DNA of 64,000 bases from Saprospiraceae bacterium (GCA_016714085.1 JADJNW010000003.1:620001-684000); one strand, 5' to 3'; shown: positions 26,744-37,081, counted from the first letter of the stretch. Notes: a model not told the origin generated them from the sequence alone. Made by a program: numbers and translations.

Positions 26744-28633
26744 ATGAAAAACATTTACAAATATTTATCAATTGTAATATTTTTTTTCATTTTTCAAGCA
26801 TCTGTACTTGCTCAAACAGATCAATATTCCTTAGCTCAACAGCTTGATTCGGTTTTTACAAAAGGGATTGAGCAACAGCTTACTCCCGGAGGCTTGCTGG
26901 TCATCGCTCGAGCAGATTCTATTTTATTTAGTAAAGGTTATGGTTATGCGGATGTAAATAATAAAATCCCCGTTGATGCTGAAAAAACTTTATTTCAATT
27001 GGGTTCCATCGGAAAAATTTTCACGGCCATTGCTGCATTACAAATGGTGGAGCAGGGCAAACTTGATCTCAATCATGATATAAATCAATATTTAGATACC
27101 TGGAAAATTAATAATCCTTATAATACGCCGCTCACTTTAACGCATTTATTAACGCATTCTGGAGGATTTGATGAGCGTGTCATAGGATATATGGCAAAAA
27201 GGAATGATGCAATTGAACCTTTGAATCAACATCTTAGCCAAAGAATGCCGTCTTTATATCAAGCTCCGGGAAAAGAAATTAATTATTCTAATTACGGTTA
27301 TGGTTTGGCAGGATTATTGGTTGAAAAAGCTTCCGGGCAATCATTTACAACTTATGTAAAGCAGCATATCCTTGAGCCTTTGGGTATGCATCAAAGTACT
27401 TATCAATTGCCCGATGACTGGAATCATGCGCCCCAATTCGCAAAAGGTTATCGAACGCGTGAAACATTTGAATTTATTGCCTCTTATCCACGTCATGTGC
27501 CGCCCGCCGGTAGCATTCTTTCTACGGCTTCGGATATGGGAAAATTATTACAGGCATTATTACAAAAAGATTCATTCATTACACGGGCACATTTTGATAA
27601 AATATTTCAAAAACAATTTGCATCTCATCCTTTGTTAACGGGCTATAGTCTTGGTTTTGAGGCACAAACAGTTAAAGGAAATTCGATTATTTCAAAAGGA
27701 GGCAGCGTACCGGGTTTTCAATCGGAAATAATTATTATACCTGAATTAAATTTAGGAATTTTTATTACTATCAATACTCAAACCGATAATATATTGGATT
27801 CTTTGGCGCAAGCGATAAAGCTATGGTTGCCCGCAAGAGATATTGCTTTTCCTGCAATTATAAAAAATACTGATTTAGAGCGCTTTACAGGAGTTTATCG
27901 AAACAACCGCTGCAATCATAACACGGTAGAAGATGTATTAGAATTATTTCAAAGTCCAATAAATGTAAACAAAACAAAGGATGGAAAATTAAGTATTGTT
28001 TATAATGGTCATTATTTTATTTATCAAGCTATTAATGATTCTGTCTTTCAACAAACGGAAAATCCTGAACGATTCCTTGTTTTTAGCAATCTTGATAATA
28101 ATAAAGCCCAATCACTTTATACTTCTTTGGAAATCAACGGCTGGAATTTGCCTGTGTCTTACGCACGCTTGGATTGGTATGAAACACCGCGTTTTATAAA
28201 TGATGATTTTCCTGCTATTGTAATGCCAATAATCGGGGCTTATTTTATTATTCCTATTTTTTGGTTTTTTGCCTGGATTCTAAGAAAAATAAAACCGAAT
28301 ATCCTGCGAATTCCAAGGCTCAAACCAATACCTCATGCTGTTGCATTAATATTTACCGGCTTGTTTATCTGGCATTTAGCAGGGTTTTTCTTTCCTTTTC
28401 TGAAGCGTCGCGAAGAACTATTGTTCGGGATGCCACAAGATTTATACATTTACAAATATTTACATTGGGCAATGATTGGCTGTATTTTATTTATTTTATA
28501 TTATAATATCCGCATTTGGGTGGAAAAACAAAGCTGGATCGGAATGCGCATTTTTTATAGCTTATTTACATTAGCAGGGATAGCCTATCTGTTGTTTTTG
28601 TATCGCTGGCATTTTTTGAGTATGGCGAATTAA
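26744..28633 (+). CDS. serine hydrolase (class C beta-lactamase fold) with C-terminal membrane segments
   Basis: 629 residues with a signal peptide (hydrophobic 7-22, ending LAQ). The penicillin-binding/beta-lactamase-like domain shows SxxK at 88-91 (LGSIGKIFTA) and YSN at 181-183 (NYSNYGYG); HLLTHSGG at 134-141 is typical of the esterase/peptidase branch. Residues about 490-629 hold four hydrophobic helices (for example AIVMPIIGAYFIIPIFWFF), so the enzyme is tethered in the inner membrane with its catalytic part outside. Likely a D-aminopeptidase- or esterase-type hydrolase rather than a true beta-lactamase. It stands alone, convergent with the acetyltransferase gene 12 bp away. Confidence 0.9.
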   Translation: MKNIYKYLSIVIFFFIFQASVLAQTDQYSLAQQLDSVFTKGIEQQLTPGGLLVIARADSILFSKGYGYADVNNKIPVDAEKTLFQLGSIGKIFTAIAALQMVEQGKLDLNHDINQYLDTWKINNPYNTPLTLTHLLTHSGGFDERVIGYMAKRNDAIEPLNQHLSQRMPSLYQAPGKEINYSNYGYGLAGLLVEKASGQSFTTYVKQHILEPLGMHQSTYQLPDDWNHAPQFAKGYRTRETFEFIASYPRHVPPAGSILSTASDMGKLLQALLQKDSFITRAHFDKIFQKQFASHPLLTGYSLGFEAQTVKGNSIISKGGSVPGFQSEIIIIPELNLGIFITINTQTDNILDSLAQAIKLWLPARDIAFPAIIKNTDLERFTGVYRNNRCNHNTVEDVLELFQSPINVNKTKDGKLSIVYNGHYFIYQAINDSVFQQTENPERFLVFSNLDNNKAQSLYTSLEINGWNLPVSYARLDWYETPRFINDDFPAIVMPIIGAYFIIPIFWFFAWILRKIKPNILRIPRLKPIPHAVALIFTGLFIWHLAGFFFPFLKRREELLFGMPQDLYIYKYLHWAMIGCILFILYYNIRIWVEKQSWIGMRIFYSLFTLAGIAYLLFLYRWHFLSMAN

Positions 28634-28644
28634 TAAAGTAAATA

Positions 28645-29400
28645 TTAAATTTCAATATTAAACTCCGTTTTTAAAATATGTAATAACTGTTCTTCATCAG
28701 CAATAAATATTTCGCTTTTTTCGCCATTTTTAGTGATCATCAATTTATCATTAAAAACCGTAATACGCCCGTCAGCAGTGGCTTTGGTGCAGATTTTATT
28801 TTTTACAAAATGAGAATCCGGATTGTGTTGTTTATCATAACATTGCGGCAAAAAATTATTAACCGATTGTTCTTCCAAATTAAATGTATATTTTTTTTCA
28901 AAATTTTCACCATCTGAAGACATTAATAATAGAAATTGATCTTGATCAAATAATTCTATTTTAAAATAATTTCGGGAATCAAATTGAATCGTATCTGTTT
29001 GAATTTCAATTGGTTTTATAAATAAATCGCCAAAACCGACATCCGCCAGCCAACGTTTATCTTCGAGCGAAATCATGATACACATATGATCAAAAGGCGG
29101 CCCAAGCGCTCCTTCTTGATTAAAAACACGAGCAGAAATAATAGTGGTCGTAAATCCGATTTGTTGTAATAAAATATTAAATAAAGAATTCAACTCATAA
29201 CAAAAGCCGCCGCGATAATGTAGTATTACTTTCTCAAAAAGTACCGGAGCGCCTATTTCGATAGGAATATTATAATGAATATTTAAATCCTCGAAAGGAA
29301 TATGTAATATATGGCATTCATGTAATGTATCGAGCGTTTCTTTTGTTACATCCGGTATATCATAAAATCCAATTCTATTAAGATATTGATCAAGATTCAT
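28645..29400 (-). CDS. arylamine N-acetyltransferase (NAT)
   Basis: 251 residues, normal for the bacterial NAT family, which transfers an acetyl group from acetyl-CoA to arylamines or related amines. The Cys-His-Asp triad is present: Cys67 in HYRGGFCYELN, His105 in PPFDHMCIMI and Asp120 in WLADVGFGD. IPFEDLNIH near residue 34 is also conserved. Cytoplasmic. It is 30 bp downstream of the KOR beta subunit gene on the same strand and could be transcribed from that operon. Confidence 0.93.
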   Translation of the reverse strand: MNLDQYLNRIGFYDIPDVTKETLDTLHECHILHIPFEDLNIHYNIPIEIGAPVLFEKVILHYRGGFCYELNSLFNILLQQIGFTTTIISARVFNQEGALGPPFDHMCIMISLEDKRWLADVGFGDLFIKPIEIQTDTIQFDSRNYFKIELFDQDQFLLLMSSDGENFEKKYTFNLEEQSVNNFLPQCYDKQHNPDSHFVKNKICTKATADGRITVFNDKLMITKNGEKSEIFIADEEQLLHILKTEFNIEI

Positions 29401-29430
29401 TATAATACTTGAATAACCAGTAATAATCTT

Positions 29431-30483
29431 TTAACGATGCTCCTCATTAATACTGTGCAATGCCGATTTTCCCGGATATAAGTCTTTCTCTCTCAATGTA
29501 TTGAGTGGCTTTTCGGTTGTTTTTAGATAATCATGTAAATCTTGTCCTTTCGGATCAACGTAAATTAAACCTGTCAGAATCTCATTTTTTGCCTGAGAAT
29601 CGTGCAATCTCCGTAACGAAGAGCGACGGTCGAGCGGATTCCAGTCAGGAGCAAGTTTATGTAATTGAATCACGGAGCCATCATGTAATTCTACATTTGC
29701 AGTTTTACCTGTGCCATATTCTACCGTAATCTCCTCTTTTTCAGGGACATAATCAACGGCGGCAGTAGCTTCCACGTGTTCCCTTACATAATCATAAGAT
29801 TTCGTAGAGCCAAAATTATTATTAAATGTAACGCATGGCGAGACGACGTCAATAAAAGCAAAACCCTTATGCGACAAGGCTGCTTTGATCAATGGTATCA
29901 ATTGTGTTTTATCACCTGAAAAGCTGCGCGCCACAAAGGAAGCGCCCAATTCAATGGACATACCGACCAGATCAATCGGGTGGAGTTGATTGGCAGAACC
30001 GGATTTACTGATCGAGCCAATATCTGCTGTCGCGGAATCTTGTCCTTTGGTCAGACCATAGCAACCGTTGTTCATCACGATATAAGTCATATTCAAATTT
30101 CTTCTAATAGCATGAACGAATTGCCCCATGCCAATGGAAGCGGTGTCGCCATCGCCGGAAACGCCGAGATAAATCAGATTTCGATTCGCCAAAATCGCGC
30201 CCGTCGCTACCGAAGGCATACGCCCATGTACAGAATTGAACCCATGCGAATTACTCAAAAAATAAGTCGGCGTTTTCGACGAACAGCCAATGCCGGAGAG
30301 CTTCGCCAGGCGATGGGGCTCAATATTTAATTCAAAGCAAGCTTGTACAATGGCGCCGCTAATCGAGTCGTGCCCGCAGCCGCCGCAGAGCGTGGAAATC
30401 GCACCTTCGTATTCGTGCTTGGCGTAGCCCAATTCATTTTTGGAAATAGCCGGGTGGCGGAATTTTGGTTTTATATAAGTCAT
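29431..30483 (-). CDS. korB: 2-oxoacid:ferredoxin oxidoreductase, beta subunit
   Basis: 350 residues. Thiamine-diphosphate-binding beta subunit: LCGGCGHDSISGA near 32, SGIGCSSKTPTYF near 65, and the ThDP/Mg motif GDGDTASIGMGQFVHAIRRN near 108, followed by NNGCYGLTKGQDS. This layout is that of the two-subunit 2-oxoglutarate (or pyruvate) ferredoxin oxidoreductases, which reversibly convert a 2-oxoacid plus CoA to acyl-CoA, CO2 and reduced ferredoxin. The alpha subunit gene is immediately upstream (73 bp). 2-oxoglutarate is the most likely substrate by resemblance, not proven. Confidence 0.92.
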   Translation of the reverse strand: MTYIKPKFRHPAISKNELGYAKHEYEGAISTLCGGCGHDSISGAIVQACFELNIEPHRLAKLSGIGCSSKTPTYFLSNSHGFNSVHGRMPSVATGAILANRNLIYLGVSGDGDTASIGMGQFVHAIRRNLNMTYIVMNNGCYGLTKGQDSATADIGSISKSGSANQLHPIDLVGMSIELGASFVARSFSGDKTQLIPLIKAALSHKGFAFIDVVSPCVTFNNNFGSTKSYDYVREHVEATAAVDYVPEKEEITVEYGTGKTANVELHDGSVIQLHKLAPDWNPLDRRSSLRRLHDSQAKNEILTGLIYVDPKGQDLHDYLKTTEKPLNTLREKDLYPGKSALHSINEEHR

Positions 30484-30555
30484 TTGTTTATCTTTTTACA
30501 GGACACTGATTGTTATGATGATTATGATATAAAATGATCATAATTGCATTAAATA

Positions 30556-32391
30556 TTAATGTGCCATTCCATTATTATTAGTCGTCGTAACCAAAATTTT
30601 ATTTAAAATCTCTTTTTGTATAAAATCAGCAGTGATCGGGAATCCATCATAATTTAAAATTGGAATCAATTGTTTTGGATTGATTTCCAGCTCATTAATT
30701 AGTAAAGAACGAAATTGCGCATCCCGATTTTGTTCAATAACAAAAATCTTTTCATGCTGCTCAATAAATTCTATTACATTTTCCTGGAATGGAAATGCTA
30801 ATACGCGCATCGCATCCATTTTCATGCCATCGGCTTCGAGCATATCCATTGCTTCCAAAGCTGCATAAGTCGTTGTACCAAAGAAGATTAAGCCATACGG
30901 GCTTTCATTATTTGTTTGATAAAATTCCGATTTGGGCACGAGTGTTTTGGCGGTTTCCCATTTTTTCTGCAAACGTTGCATATTGCGCACGTAAGGTGCG
31001 CCTTCTTCGGTGTATTTGGCGTATTCGTCGCGCGAGGTGCCGCGTGTAAAGAACGACCCTTTTGTTGGGTGCGTGCCGGGAATAGTACGATAAGGAATGC
31101 CATCACCATCCACATCCAAGTAGCGACCAAATTGAGGAATTTGCTCTAAATCATTGGCGCTCAAAACTTTACCCGTATCATATTTTCGTTTTTCATCCCA
31201 TTCTAAGGCCGGCGATAAGTGATCATTCATACCCAAATCCAAATCTGTCATCACGAGGATAGGCGTTTGCAAACGATCTGCCAAATCTAAGGCATAAGCG
31301 GTCATTTCAAAGCATTCTTTTGGGTTGCTTGGAAAGAGCAAAATATGTTTGGTATCACCATGCGAAGCATAAGCGGCAAGCGTTATATCGGATTGTTGCG
31401 TGCGCGTAGGCATCCCTGTCGAAGGCCCCCCGCGTTGTACATCCACCAAAACGGTTGGAATTTCAGCAAAATAAGCCAATCCCAGGAATTCATTCATCAG
31501 GGAAACTCCAGGTCCACTTGTGGCAGTAAATGCCCGTGCGCCATTCCACGCCGCGCCAATAACCATGCCGATTGCAGCCAGTTCATCTTCGGCTTGTACG
31601 ACTGCAAAATTCTTCCTGCCCGTCTCCGGGTCAATCCGTAGTTTATTTGCGTATTTTTCAAAAGCTTGTACCAGCGAAGTCGAAGGGGTAATCGGATACC
31701 AGGCAGCCACGGTCGCCCCACCATAAATCGCCCCTAAACCACAAGCGGTATTACCGTCAATTACAATTCGATCGCCAATCAAATCACACCGTTTTACCTT
31801 TAAATCAAGTGGATACGCATAATGATCGCGCACATATTGCATCCCCAACTCCAACGCTTTGAAATTAGGCGGAATGAGTTTTTCTTTCTTTTTGAATTGA
31901 TCGGCGATGATGCCTTTTAATACATCCGCTTCAATTTCTAATAAAGTTGCCAAACCGCCAACATATACTATATTTTTCAGTAATTGCCGCACCCGCGGGT
32001 CTTGAAAATGCTGATTACAAATTTCCGTCATCGGAATGCCGATGTAATGCAAATCTTCACGAATAAATTCTTTATGTAATGGCTTAGTACTGTCGTAAAT
32101 AAAATAGCCGCCGGATTTGACGGATATTACATCTTTTGCTATACTTTGGGGGTTGACGCAGACCATAATATCAATGCCATCGCGCCGACCGAGGTAGCCC
32201 TTTTCGCTCACACGCACTTCGAACCAGGTCGGCAATCCTTGAATGTTCGATGGGAAAATATTTTTTGCCGTAACCGGAATGCCCATTCGGAAAATGGATT
32301 TGGCAAACAAGTCGTTGGCGCTGGCAGAGCCGGTACCGTTCACGTTCGCAAAACGAACTACAAAGTCATTGGTTCCTGTAAGATGCTGCAT
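30556..32391 (-). CDS. korA: 2-oxoacid:ferredoxin oxidoreductase, fused gamma-alpha subunit
   Basis: 611 residues from the ATG at 32391 (MQHLTGTNDFVVRFANVNGT); the frame is open to 32484 but the longer version would overlap the upstream gene by 127 bp and lacks family resemblance. Residues 1-190 are the gamma (catalytic-domain) part (GTGSASANDLFAKSIFRMG, FIYDSTKPL), and the rest is the alpha part (GAIYGGATVAAWYPITPSTS, TATSGPGVSLMNEFLGLAYF, VDVQRGGPSTGMPTRTQQSD). Together with korB it makes the KOR enzyme. The start overlaps the 3' end of the reductase gene by 34 bp, so the three genes are one translationally coupled operon. Confidence 0.92.
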   Translation of the reverse strand: MQHLTGTNDFVVRFANVNGTGSASANDLFAKSIFRMGIPVTAKNIFPSNIQGLPTWFEVRVSEKGYLGRRDGIDIMVCVNPQSIAKDVISVKSGGYFIYDSTKPLHKEFIREDLHYIGIPMTEICNQHFQDPRVRQLLKNIVYVGGLATLLEIEADVLKGIIADQFKKKEKLIPPNFKALELGMQYVRDHYAYPLDLKVKRCDLIGDRIVIDGNTACGLGAIYGGATVAAWYPITPSTSLVQAFEKYANKLRIDPETGRKNFAVVQAEDELAAIGMVIGAAWNGARAFTATSGPGVSLMNEFLGLAYFAEIPTVLVDVQRGGPSTGMPTRTQQSDITLAAYASHGDTKHILLFPSNPKECFEMTAYALDLADRLQTPILVMTDLDLGMNDHLSPALEWDEKRKYDTGKVLSANDLEQIPQFGRYLDVDGDGIPYRTIPGTHPTKGSFFTRGTSRDEYAKYTEEGAPYVRNMQRLQKKWETAKTLVPKSEFYQTNNESPYGLIFFGTTTYAALEAMDMLEADGMKMDAMRVLAFPFQENVIEFIEQHEKIFVIEQNRDAQFRSLLINELEINPKQLIPILNYDGFPITADFIQKEILNKILVTTTNNNGMAH

Positions 32392-34167
32392 GGATTTCCT
32401 GCTTTTGTAACCGAGTATAAAAATTGCTGCATATCCCAAGCCGCCGTCGGGCAGCGTTCCGCGCACAAGCCACAATGCAGGCACACGTCTTCGTCTTTGA
32501 CCATTACTCGACTGGTGGGCAGCGTATCTGAAACATATAAATCTTGTTCTACATTTAATGCTGGAGCACTTAATTTTAGTCTTAATTCCTGTTCTTCACC
32601 ATTATCTGTAAAAGTAATACAAGAGGTTGGGCAAATATCAACACACGCGTCGCACTCAATGCAACGGGATGTGTAAAATACCGTTTGCACGTCACAATTC
32701 AAGCAACGCTGGGCTTCTTTAAAACCGGTCGGTTGATCAAAACCCAATTCCACTTCCATTTTTCGGTCTTTCAGCGACACATATTTGTCGGCATGTGGCA
32801 CCTGGAAACGCACATCATTCGTCACAAAGCTATCATAAGCCCACTCGTGAATCCCCATTTTTTGGCTCACTAAATTGGTAAATGGCGCCGGGCGATTGTG
32901 CACACTATCTCCCTGGCAAAATAAATCAATTGAAATAGCCGCCTGATGCCCATGCGCGACGGCCGTAATGACATTTTTTGGACCAAATGCCGAATCCCCA
33001 CCAAAGAAAACTTTAGGGTTCGTTGATTGAAAAGATACTTTATCTAAAACGGGGATTTCCCATTTACCAAATTCAATACCCAAATCGCGCTCAATCCAGG
33101 GAAAAGCATTCTCTTGACCAATAGCAATAATCACATCATCCGCTTCGATAAATTCATCGGGTTCGCCCGTCGAAACTAAGGAACGGCGACCATTTTCATC
33201 ATAAACGGCGTGGACTTTTTCAAAGATCACACCCTTTTAATTTGCCGTTTTCAATTACAAATTCTTTTGGCGGCATATTATTCAAAATCGGAATATCTTC
33301 TCGCATGGCGTCTTCAATTTCCCAGGGCGAAGCTTTCATATCCTTGAACGGACTGCGCACCACCACTGTAACTTGCTCACCACCAAGCCTTCGTGAGGTT
33401 CTACAACAATCCATTGCTGTATTACCGCCACCAAGTACAATTACTTTTTTGCCAATTTTTTCAATGTGCCCAAATGCAACATTCGCCAACCATTCTATGC
33501 CGATATGAACATGTTCCTTTGCGTCCCAGCGACCAGGTAAATTTGGTAAGTCACCACCACGTGGCGCGCCTGTTCCAACAAATACTGCATCATAATCCTT
33601 CTCTAAAATTTCCTTCATACTGGACACATACGTTTTAAAATGCGTATGAATCCCCATATCGATAATATATCCAACCTCCTCATTTAGAACAGATTCTGGC
33701 AATCGAAACGCCGGAATTTGACTGCGCATCATGCCACCGCCAAGCTCTTGATCATCATATAAATGAATTTCATAACCCAGAGGTGCCAAATCTCTGGCAA
33801 CAGTTAAGGAAGCAGGCCCTGCACCGATCAATGCAATTTTTTTACCATTTTTAATTAAAGGTATTTCAGGTAGATATGAAGATATATCACCTTTATTATC
33901 AGCAGCCACGCGCTTCAAACGACAAATGGCAACGGGTTCTTCCTCGATGCGTCCGCGGCGACAGGCAGGCTCACAGGGGCGATCACAAGTACGTCCCAGC
34001 ACCCCCGGAAATACATTCGATTCCCAGTTTACAATATATGCCTCGGTGTAACGCTCTGCTGCAATCAGGCGAATATACTCTGGCACAGGCGTATGCGCAG
34101 GGCAGGCATACTGGCAGTCCACTACCTTGTGGAAATATTCAGGATTGGAAATATCGGTCGCTTTCAA
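32358..34167 (-). CDS. GltD-like FAD/NAD(P)H reductase fused to a 2[4Fe-4S] domain, one frameshift
   Basis: Restoring one extra G near 33236 (GGGTGTGATC) gives 602 residues. N-terminal Fe-S region CQYACPAHTPVPEYI and CDRPCEPACRRG (17-70), FAD motif ALIGAGPASLTVARD near 111, NAD(P)H motif VIVLGGGNTAMDCCRTSRR near 243, then a second flavoprotein motif GDSAFGPKNVITAVAHGHQA, and at the C-terminus two ferredoxin-type clusters CIECDACVDICPTSC and CLHCGLCAERCPTAAW. The architecture is that of NADPH-dependent glutamate synthase small chain relatives that exchange electrons between NAD(P)H and ferredoxin. Placed first in the KOR operon, it may reoxidise the ferredoxin made by KorAB. Electron direction is inference. 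Confidence 0.88.
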
Positions 34168-34402
34168 TTCTTGTTCGTTTTACACTTTCTAATGAAAACG
34201 CAATATAAAACCGAAAAAGGGAAAAATCAAACAGAAAGGTTTGGGAAATTAAAGTGGTAACAGAAAAAATATTTGAAAAACAAAACCATTAAAGAAAGCC
34301 GGATTCGGCTTGGCATTATTTCGATTTTTAAATCTTTATTTTTACATAAAAATTCTATCGTATTTAGCAGGAATTACAACTACAATATTCGTTTTTTGCA
34401 AA

Positions 34403-35161
34403 ATGAAGCAAGAAAAGCCATCATTGGATTTTGAACGCGTACTACCCCATGTTTCAATTGATTGCGTGATTTTTGGATTTCATGAAAATCAACTGCGGGT
34501 TTTGCTGCTGCATTGGAAAAATTCACATACCTGGAGTTTGCCAGGTGGACGGGTATTTCGAGATGAGTCGGTGCAAGCCGCAGTATATCGCATACTAGAG
34601 GAACGAACTGGGCTTCGGGAAGTTTTTTTGCAACAATTTTATACTTTCGGTGAAACCGATAGATTAAAAAATACTGATTTTCAAGCAATATTCGCAGATT
34701 TTGGGTTTGATTTGGAGGCGGGCAATGTATTATTCGATCGCACGGTGACAGTAGGTTATTATGCTTTGGTGGAATATTCAAAAGTAAGGCCGACGCCAGA
34801 TTTTTTTACAGATGAATGCCGATGGTGGGATGTGCAGGAATTGCCGGAATTGATATTCGATCATAAGGAAATTGCAGAAAAAGCCTTGCAAACACTGCGC
34901 CGTCAACTGAGTTATCAACCTGTTGGATTGAATTTGCTACCTGAAAAATTTACCATGCCGGAACTGCAAAAATTGTATGAAACCATTCTCGATAAAGAAT
35001 TAGACCGTCGCAATTTTCATAAGCGGATGCTGGCTTATGGTATTCTGGAACGCCTGGAAGAGCGCAGAAGCGGCGGTGCGCACAAGTCGCCTTATTTATA
35101 TCGTTTTGATTTGCCCAAATATCAAAAAGCGCTGGAAGAAGGCTGGAAGGGTGATTGGTAA
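34403..35161 (+). CDS. NrtR-type regulator: NUDIX domain with winged HTH
   Basis: 252 residues from the ATG at 34403 (MKQEKPSLDFERV); the frame is open to 34310 but that extension is not conserved in character. Residues 16-145 form a NUDIX fold with a box at 48-71, GGRVFRDESVQAAVYRILEE and RTGL. The catalytic REUxEExGU core is degenerate here (RILEERTGL), as in NrtR/AraR-type transcription factors that have lost hydrolase activity. The C-terminal part (about 165-252) is a winged helix ending in DLPKYQKALEEGWKG. It is divergent from the KOR operon (235 bp apart) and upstream of an aldo/keto reductase. Ligand probably an ADP-ribose- or sugar-like nucleotide, by family analogy. Confidence 0.82.
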   Translation: MKQEKPSLDFERVLPHVSIDCVIFGFHENQLRVLLLHWKNSHTWSLPGGRVFRDESVQAAVYRILEERTGLREVFLQQFYTFGETDRLKNTDFQAIFADFGFDLEAGNVLFDRTVTVGYYALVEYSKVRPTPDFFTDECRWWDVQELPELIFDHKEIAEKALQTLRRQLSYQPVGLNLLPEKFTMPELQKLYETILDKELDRRNFHKRMLAYGILERLEERRSGGAHKSPYLYRFDLPKYQKALEEGWKGDW

Positions 35162-35334
35162 AAGGGGCTTTATTATTTTATTACTAAAATTTAGTAAATT
35201 ATCCAAAAATAAGATTTGTTGCAAACTTACCCTTTCATTTTGATTTTATTTTGCAATTAAATATTTGCTGTGTGATAAATTTTATCTTTGCTGTTCTAAA
35301 TATCGATTTTTAAAAACATCATAAAACCCTGATA

Positions 35335-36327
35335 ATGAGCTACGTTCCTGCTTCTGATCGCTATCAACAAATGCAATATAATCGCTGTGGCAAAAGTGGT
35401 TTGCTCTTGCCCGCTATTTCATTGGGTTTGTGGCATAATTTCGGTTCGGTGGATGTTTTTGAAAATGGTAGAAATATGGTGCGTCGGGCTTTCGATAGGG
35501 GCGTCACGCATTTTGATCTGGCGAATAATTATGGCCCAAAACCTGGCTCGGCTGAGGAAAATTTTGGTCGGATGCTCAAAAAAGACTTCTCCGGTTATCT
35601 GCGCGATGAGTTGATTATTTCGACAAAAGCAGGTTACCTGATGTGGCCGGGGCCTTACGGGGAGTGGGGTTCGCGCAAATACTTAATGGCGAGTTTGAAC
35701 CAAAGTTTGAAGCGCATGGGCTTGGAATATGTGGATATTTTTTATTCGCATCGCCCCGATCCTAATACGCCGCTCGAAGAAACCATGATGGCATTGGATG
35801 CTGCGGTTCGACAAGGGAAAGCTTTGTACGTAGGCATTTCCAATTATCAAGCAGAAGAAGCGAAGCGTGCGATTGAGATTTTGAAAGATTTGGGTACGCC
35901 ATGCTTGATCCATCAGCCCAAGTATTCTATGTTTGTAAGGTGGGTAGAAGAAGGATTATTGGATGTTTTGGAAGAACATGGAGTAGGATGTATTCCATTT
36001 TCGCCGCTGGCGCAAGGAATGCTCACTGACCGCTATTTGAAAGGGATTCCAGAAGATTCAAGAGCGGCAAAATCGCATGGTTTTTTGAAAACTACTGAAA
36101 TTACAGAAGAAAGACTCAGCCAAATTCAGAGATTAAATGAAATTGCCAAACAGCGCGGACAATCCTTAGCGCAAATGGCCTTGACTTGGTTGCTGAAGGA
36201 CAAGCGCATTACTTCGGTTTTGATTGGCGCAAGCTCGGTCGAGCAATTGGACAACAATCTAGATGCCTTGCAAAATCTGCATTTTACGCAGGATGAACTT
36301 TCAAGCATTGAATCCATTTTAAAATAG
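35335..36327 (+). CDS. aldo/keto reductase, YghZ/MgrA type
   Basis: 330 residues. NADP-dependent reductase of the glyceraldehyde-3-phosphate/methylglyoxal reductase branch: catalytic Asp and Tyr in HFDLANNYGPKPGSAEENFG (about 59-78), Lys in IISTKAGYL, His in FYSHRPDPNTPLEE, and the cofactor loop IGASSVEQLDNN near residue 298. The long insert MWPGPYGEWGSRKYL after the lysine is specific to this branch. Acts on aldehydes such as L-glyceraldehyde 3-phosphate or methylglyoxal in relatives. A TATCTTTG box lies 45 bp upstream, which fits a Bacteroidota promoter. Confidence 0.92.
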   Translation: MSYVPASDRYQQMQYNRCGKSGLLLPAISLGLWHNFGSVDVFENGRNMVRRAFDRGVTHFDLANNYGPKPGSAEENFGRMLKKDFSGYLRDELIISTKAGYLMWPGPYGEWGSRKYLMASLNQSLKRMGLEYVDIFYSHRPDPNTPLEETMMALDAAVRQGKALYVGISNYQAEEAKRAIEILKDLGTPCLIHQPKYSMFVRWVEEGLLDVLEEHGVGCIPFSPLAQGMLTDRYLKGIPEDSRAAKSHGFLKTTEITEERLSQIQRLNEIAKQRGQSLAQMALTWLLKDKRITSVLIGASSVEQLDNNLDALQNLHFTQDELSSIESILK

Positions 36328-36436
36328 TGATAAATGATTCTAACAGGGTTAAAATTCTGTTAACTTCATTTTTTTTGTAGGGTGCTTAAATAAACCTTGC
36401 ATCTTATTTTCGTTCTAAATCGAAAAACCCAAAATT

Positions 36437-37081
36437 ATGTTCAGGAAACACATCATCTTCTTGGTACTATTAGGAATTCTATTTACAGTACCCGCTTACA
36501 GCCAATTGAAAATCGGTCTTAAAGGTGGATTGAGCACAACTCAATTAGATGCCGAAGATTTCAATGTGACCAGGCCCGGCGGCTTGGATGATCTGGAAGT
36601 TGCATTCAAAGAAGCCAAATACGGCATTCATGGCGGTATCGTCATCAGGGCGCAGTTTAATAATTTCTTGTTTCAACCGGAGGTTTTGTTCAATTCTAGC
36701 ACCACCGAATACGACGTTACGAATTTAAGCAGTCAAATCACAGAGATTAAAGAGGAGAAGTTCCAATATGTGGACATTCCAGTGCTATTGGGTTATAAAT
36801 TTGGCCCATTGCGCCTAATGGCCGGGCCGGAAGGGCATATTTTTATAGATAGCGCTTCGGATCTATTTGACTTTCAGGATTATGATCAAAAATTCGATAA
36901 CCTGACCCTGAGTTGGTTAGCAGGTGCCGGACTCGATATTTGGAATCTGATGCTGGATGTGCGCTACGAAGGTAATTTCAAGAAATATGGTGATCACATT
37001 CGTTTTGGTGATCAGCAATTTGATTTTGCGGATACGCCTTCACGTTGGACGTTTTCTGTCGGTTTCCTTTTTGGAAGATAA
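36437..37081 (+). CDS. outer-membrane beta-barrel protein (PorT-like)
   Basis: 214 residues with a signal peptide (hydrophobic 6-20, ending AYSQ). Eight to ten amphipathic strands follow, beginning with the characteristic KIGLKGGLSTTQ and ending WTFSVGFLFGR, with a C-terminal aromatic/arginine pattern typical of outer-membrane insertion. This matches the widespread Bacteroidota 'porin family/outer membrane beta-barrel' group (PorT-like). No ligand or transport role can be deduced. It is convergent with fabD, with a strong stem-loop between. Confidence 0.88.
   Translation: MFRKHIIFLVLLGILFTVPAYSQLKIGLKGGLSTTQLDAEDFNVTRPGGLDDLEVAFKEAKYGIHGGIVIRAQFNNFLFQPEVLFNSSTTEYDVTNLSSQITEIKEEKFQYVDIPVLLGYKFGPLRLMAGPEGHIFIDSASDLFDFQDYDQKFDNLTLSWLAGAGLDIWNLMLDVRYEGNFKKYGDHIRFGDQQFDFADTPSRWTFSVGFLFGR

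Noticed and set aside
26744..28633. Beta-lactamase resistance gene
   Set aside because: SxxK and YSN are shared by many esterases and peptidases; the C-terminal membrane helices do not fit a class C beta-lactamase.
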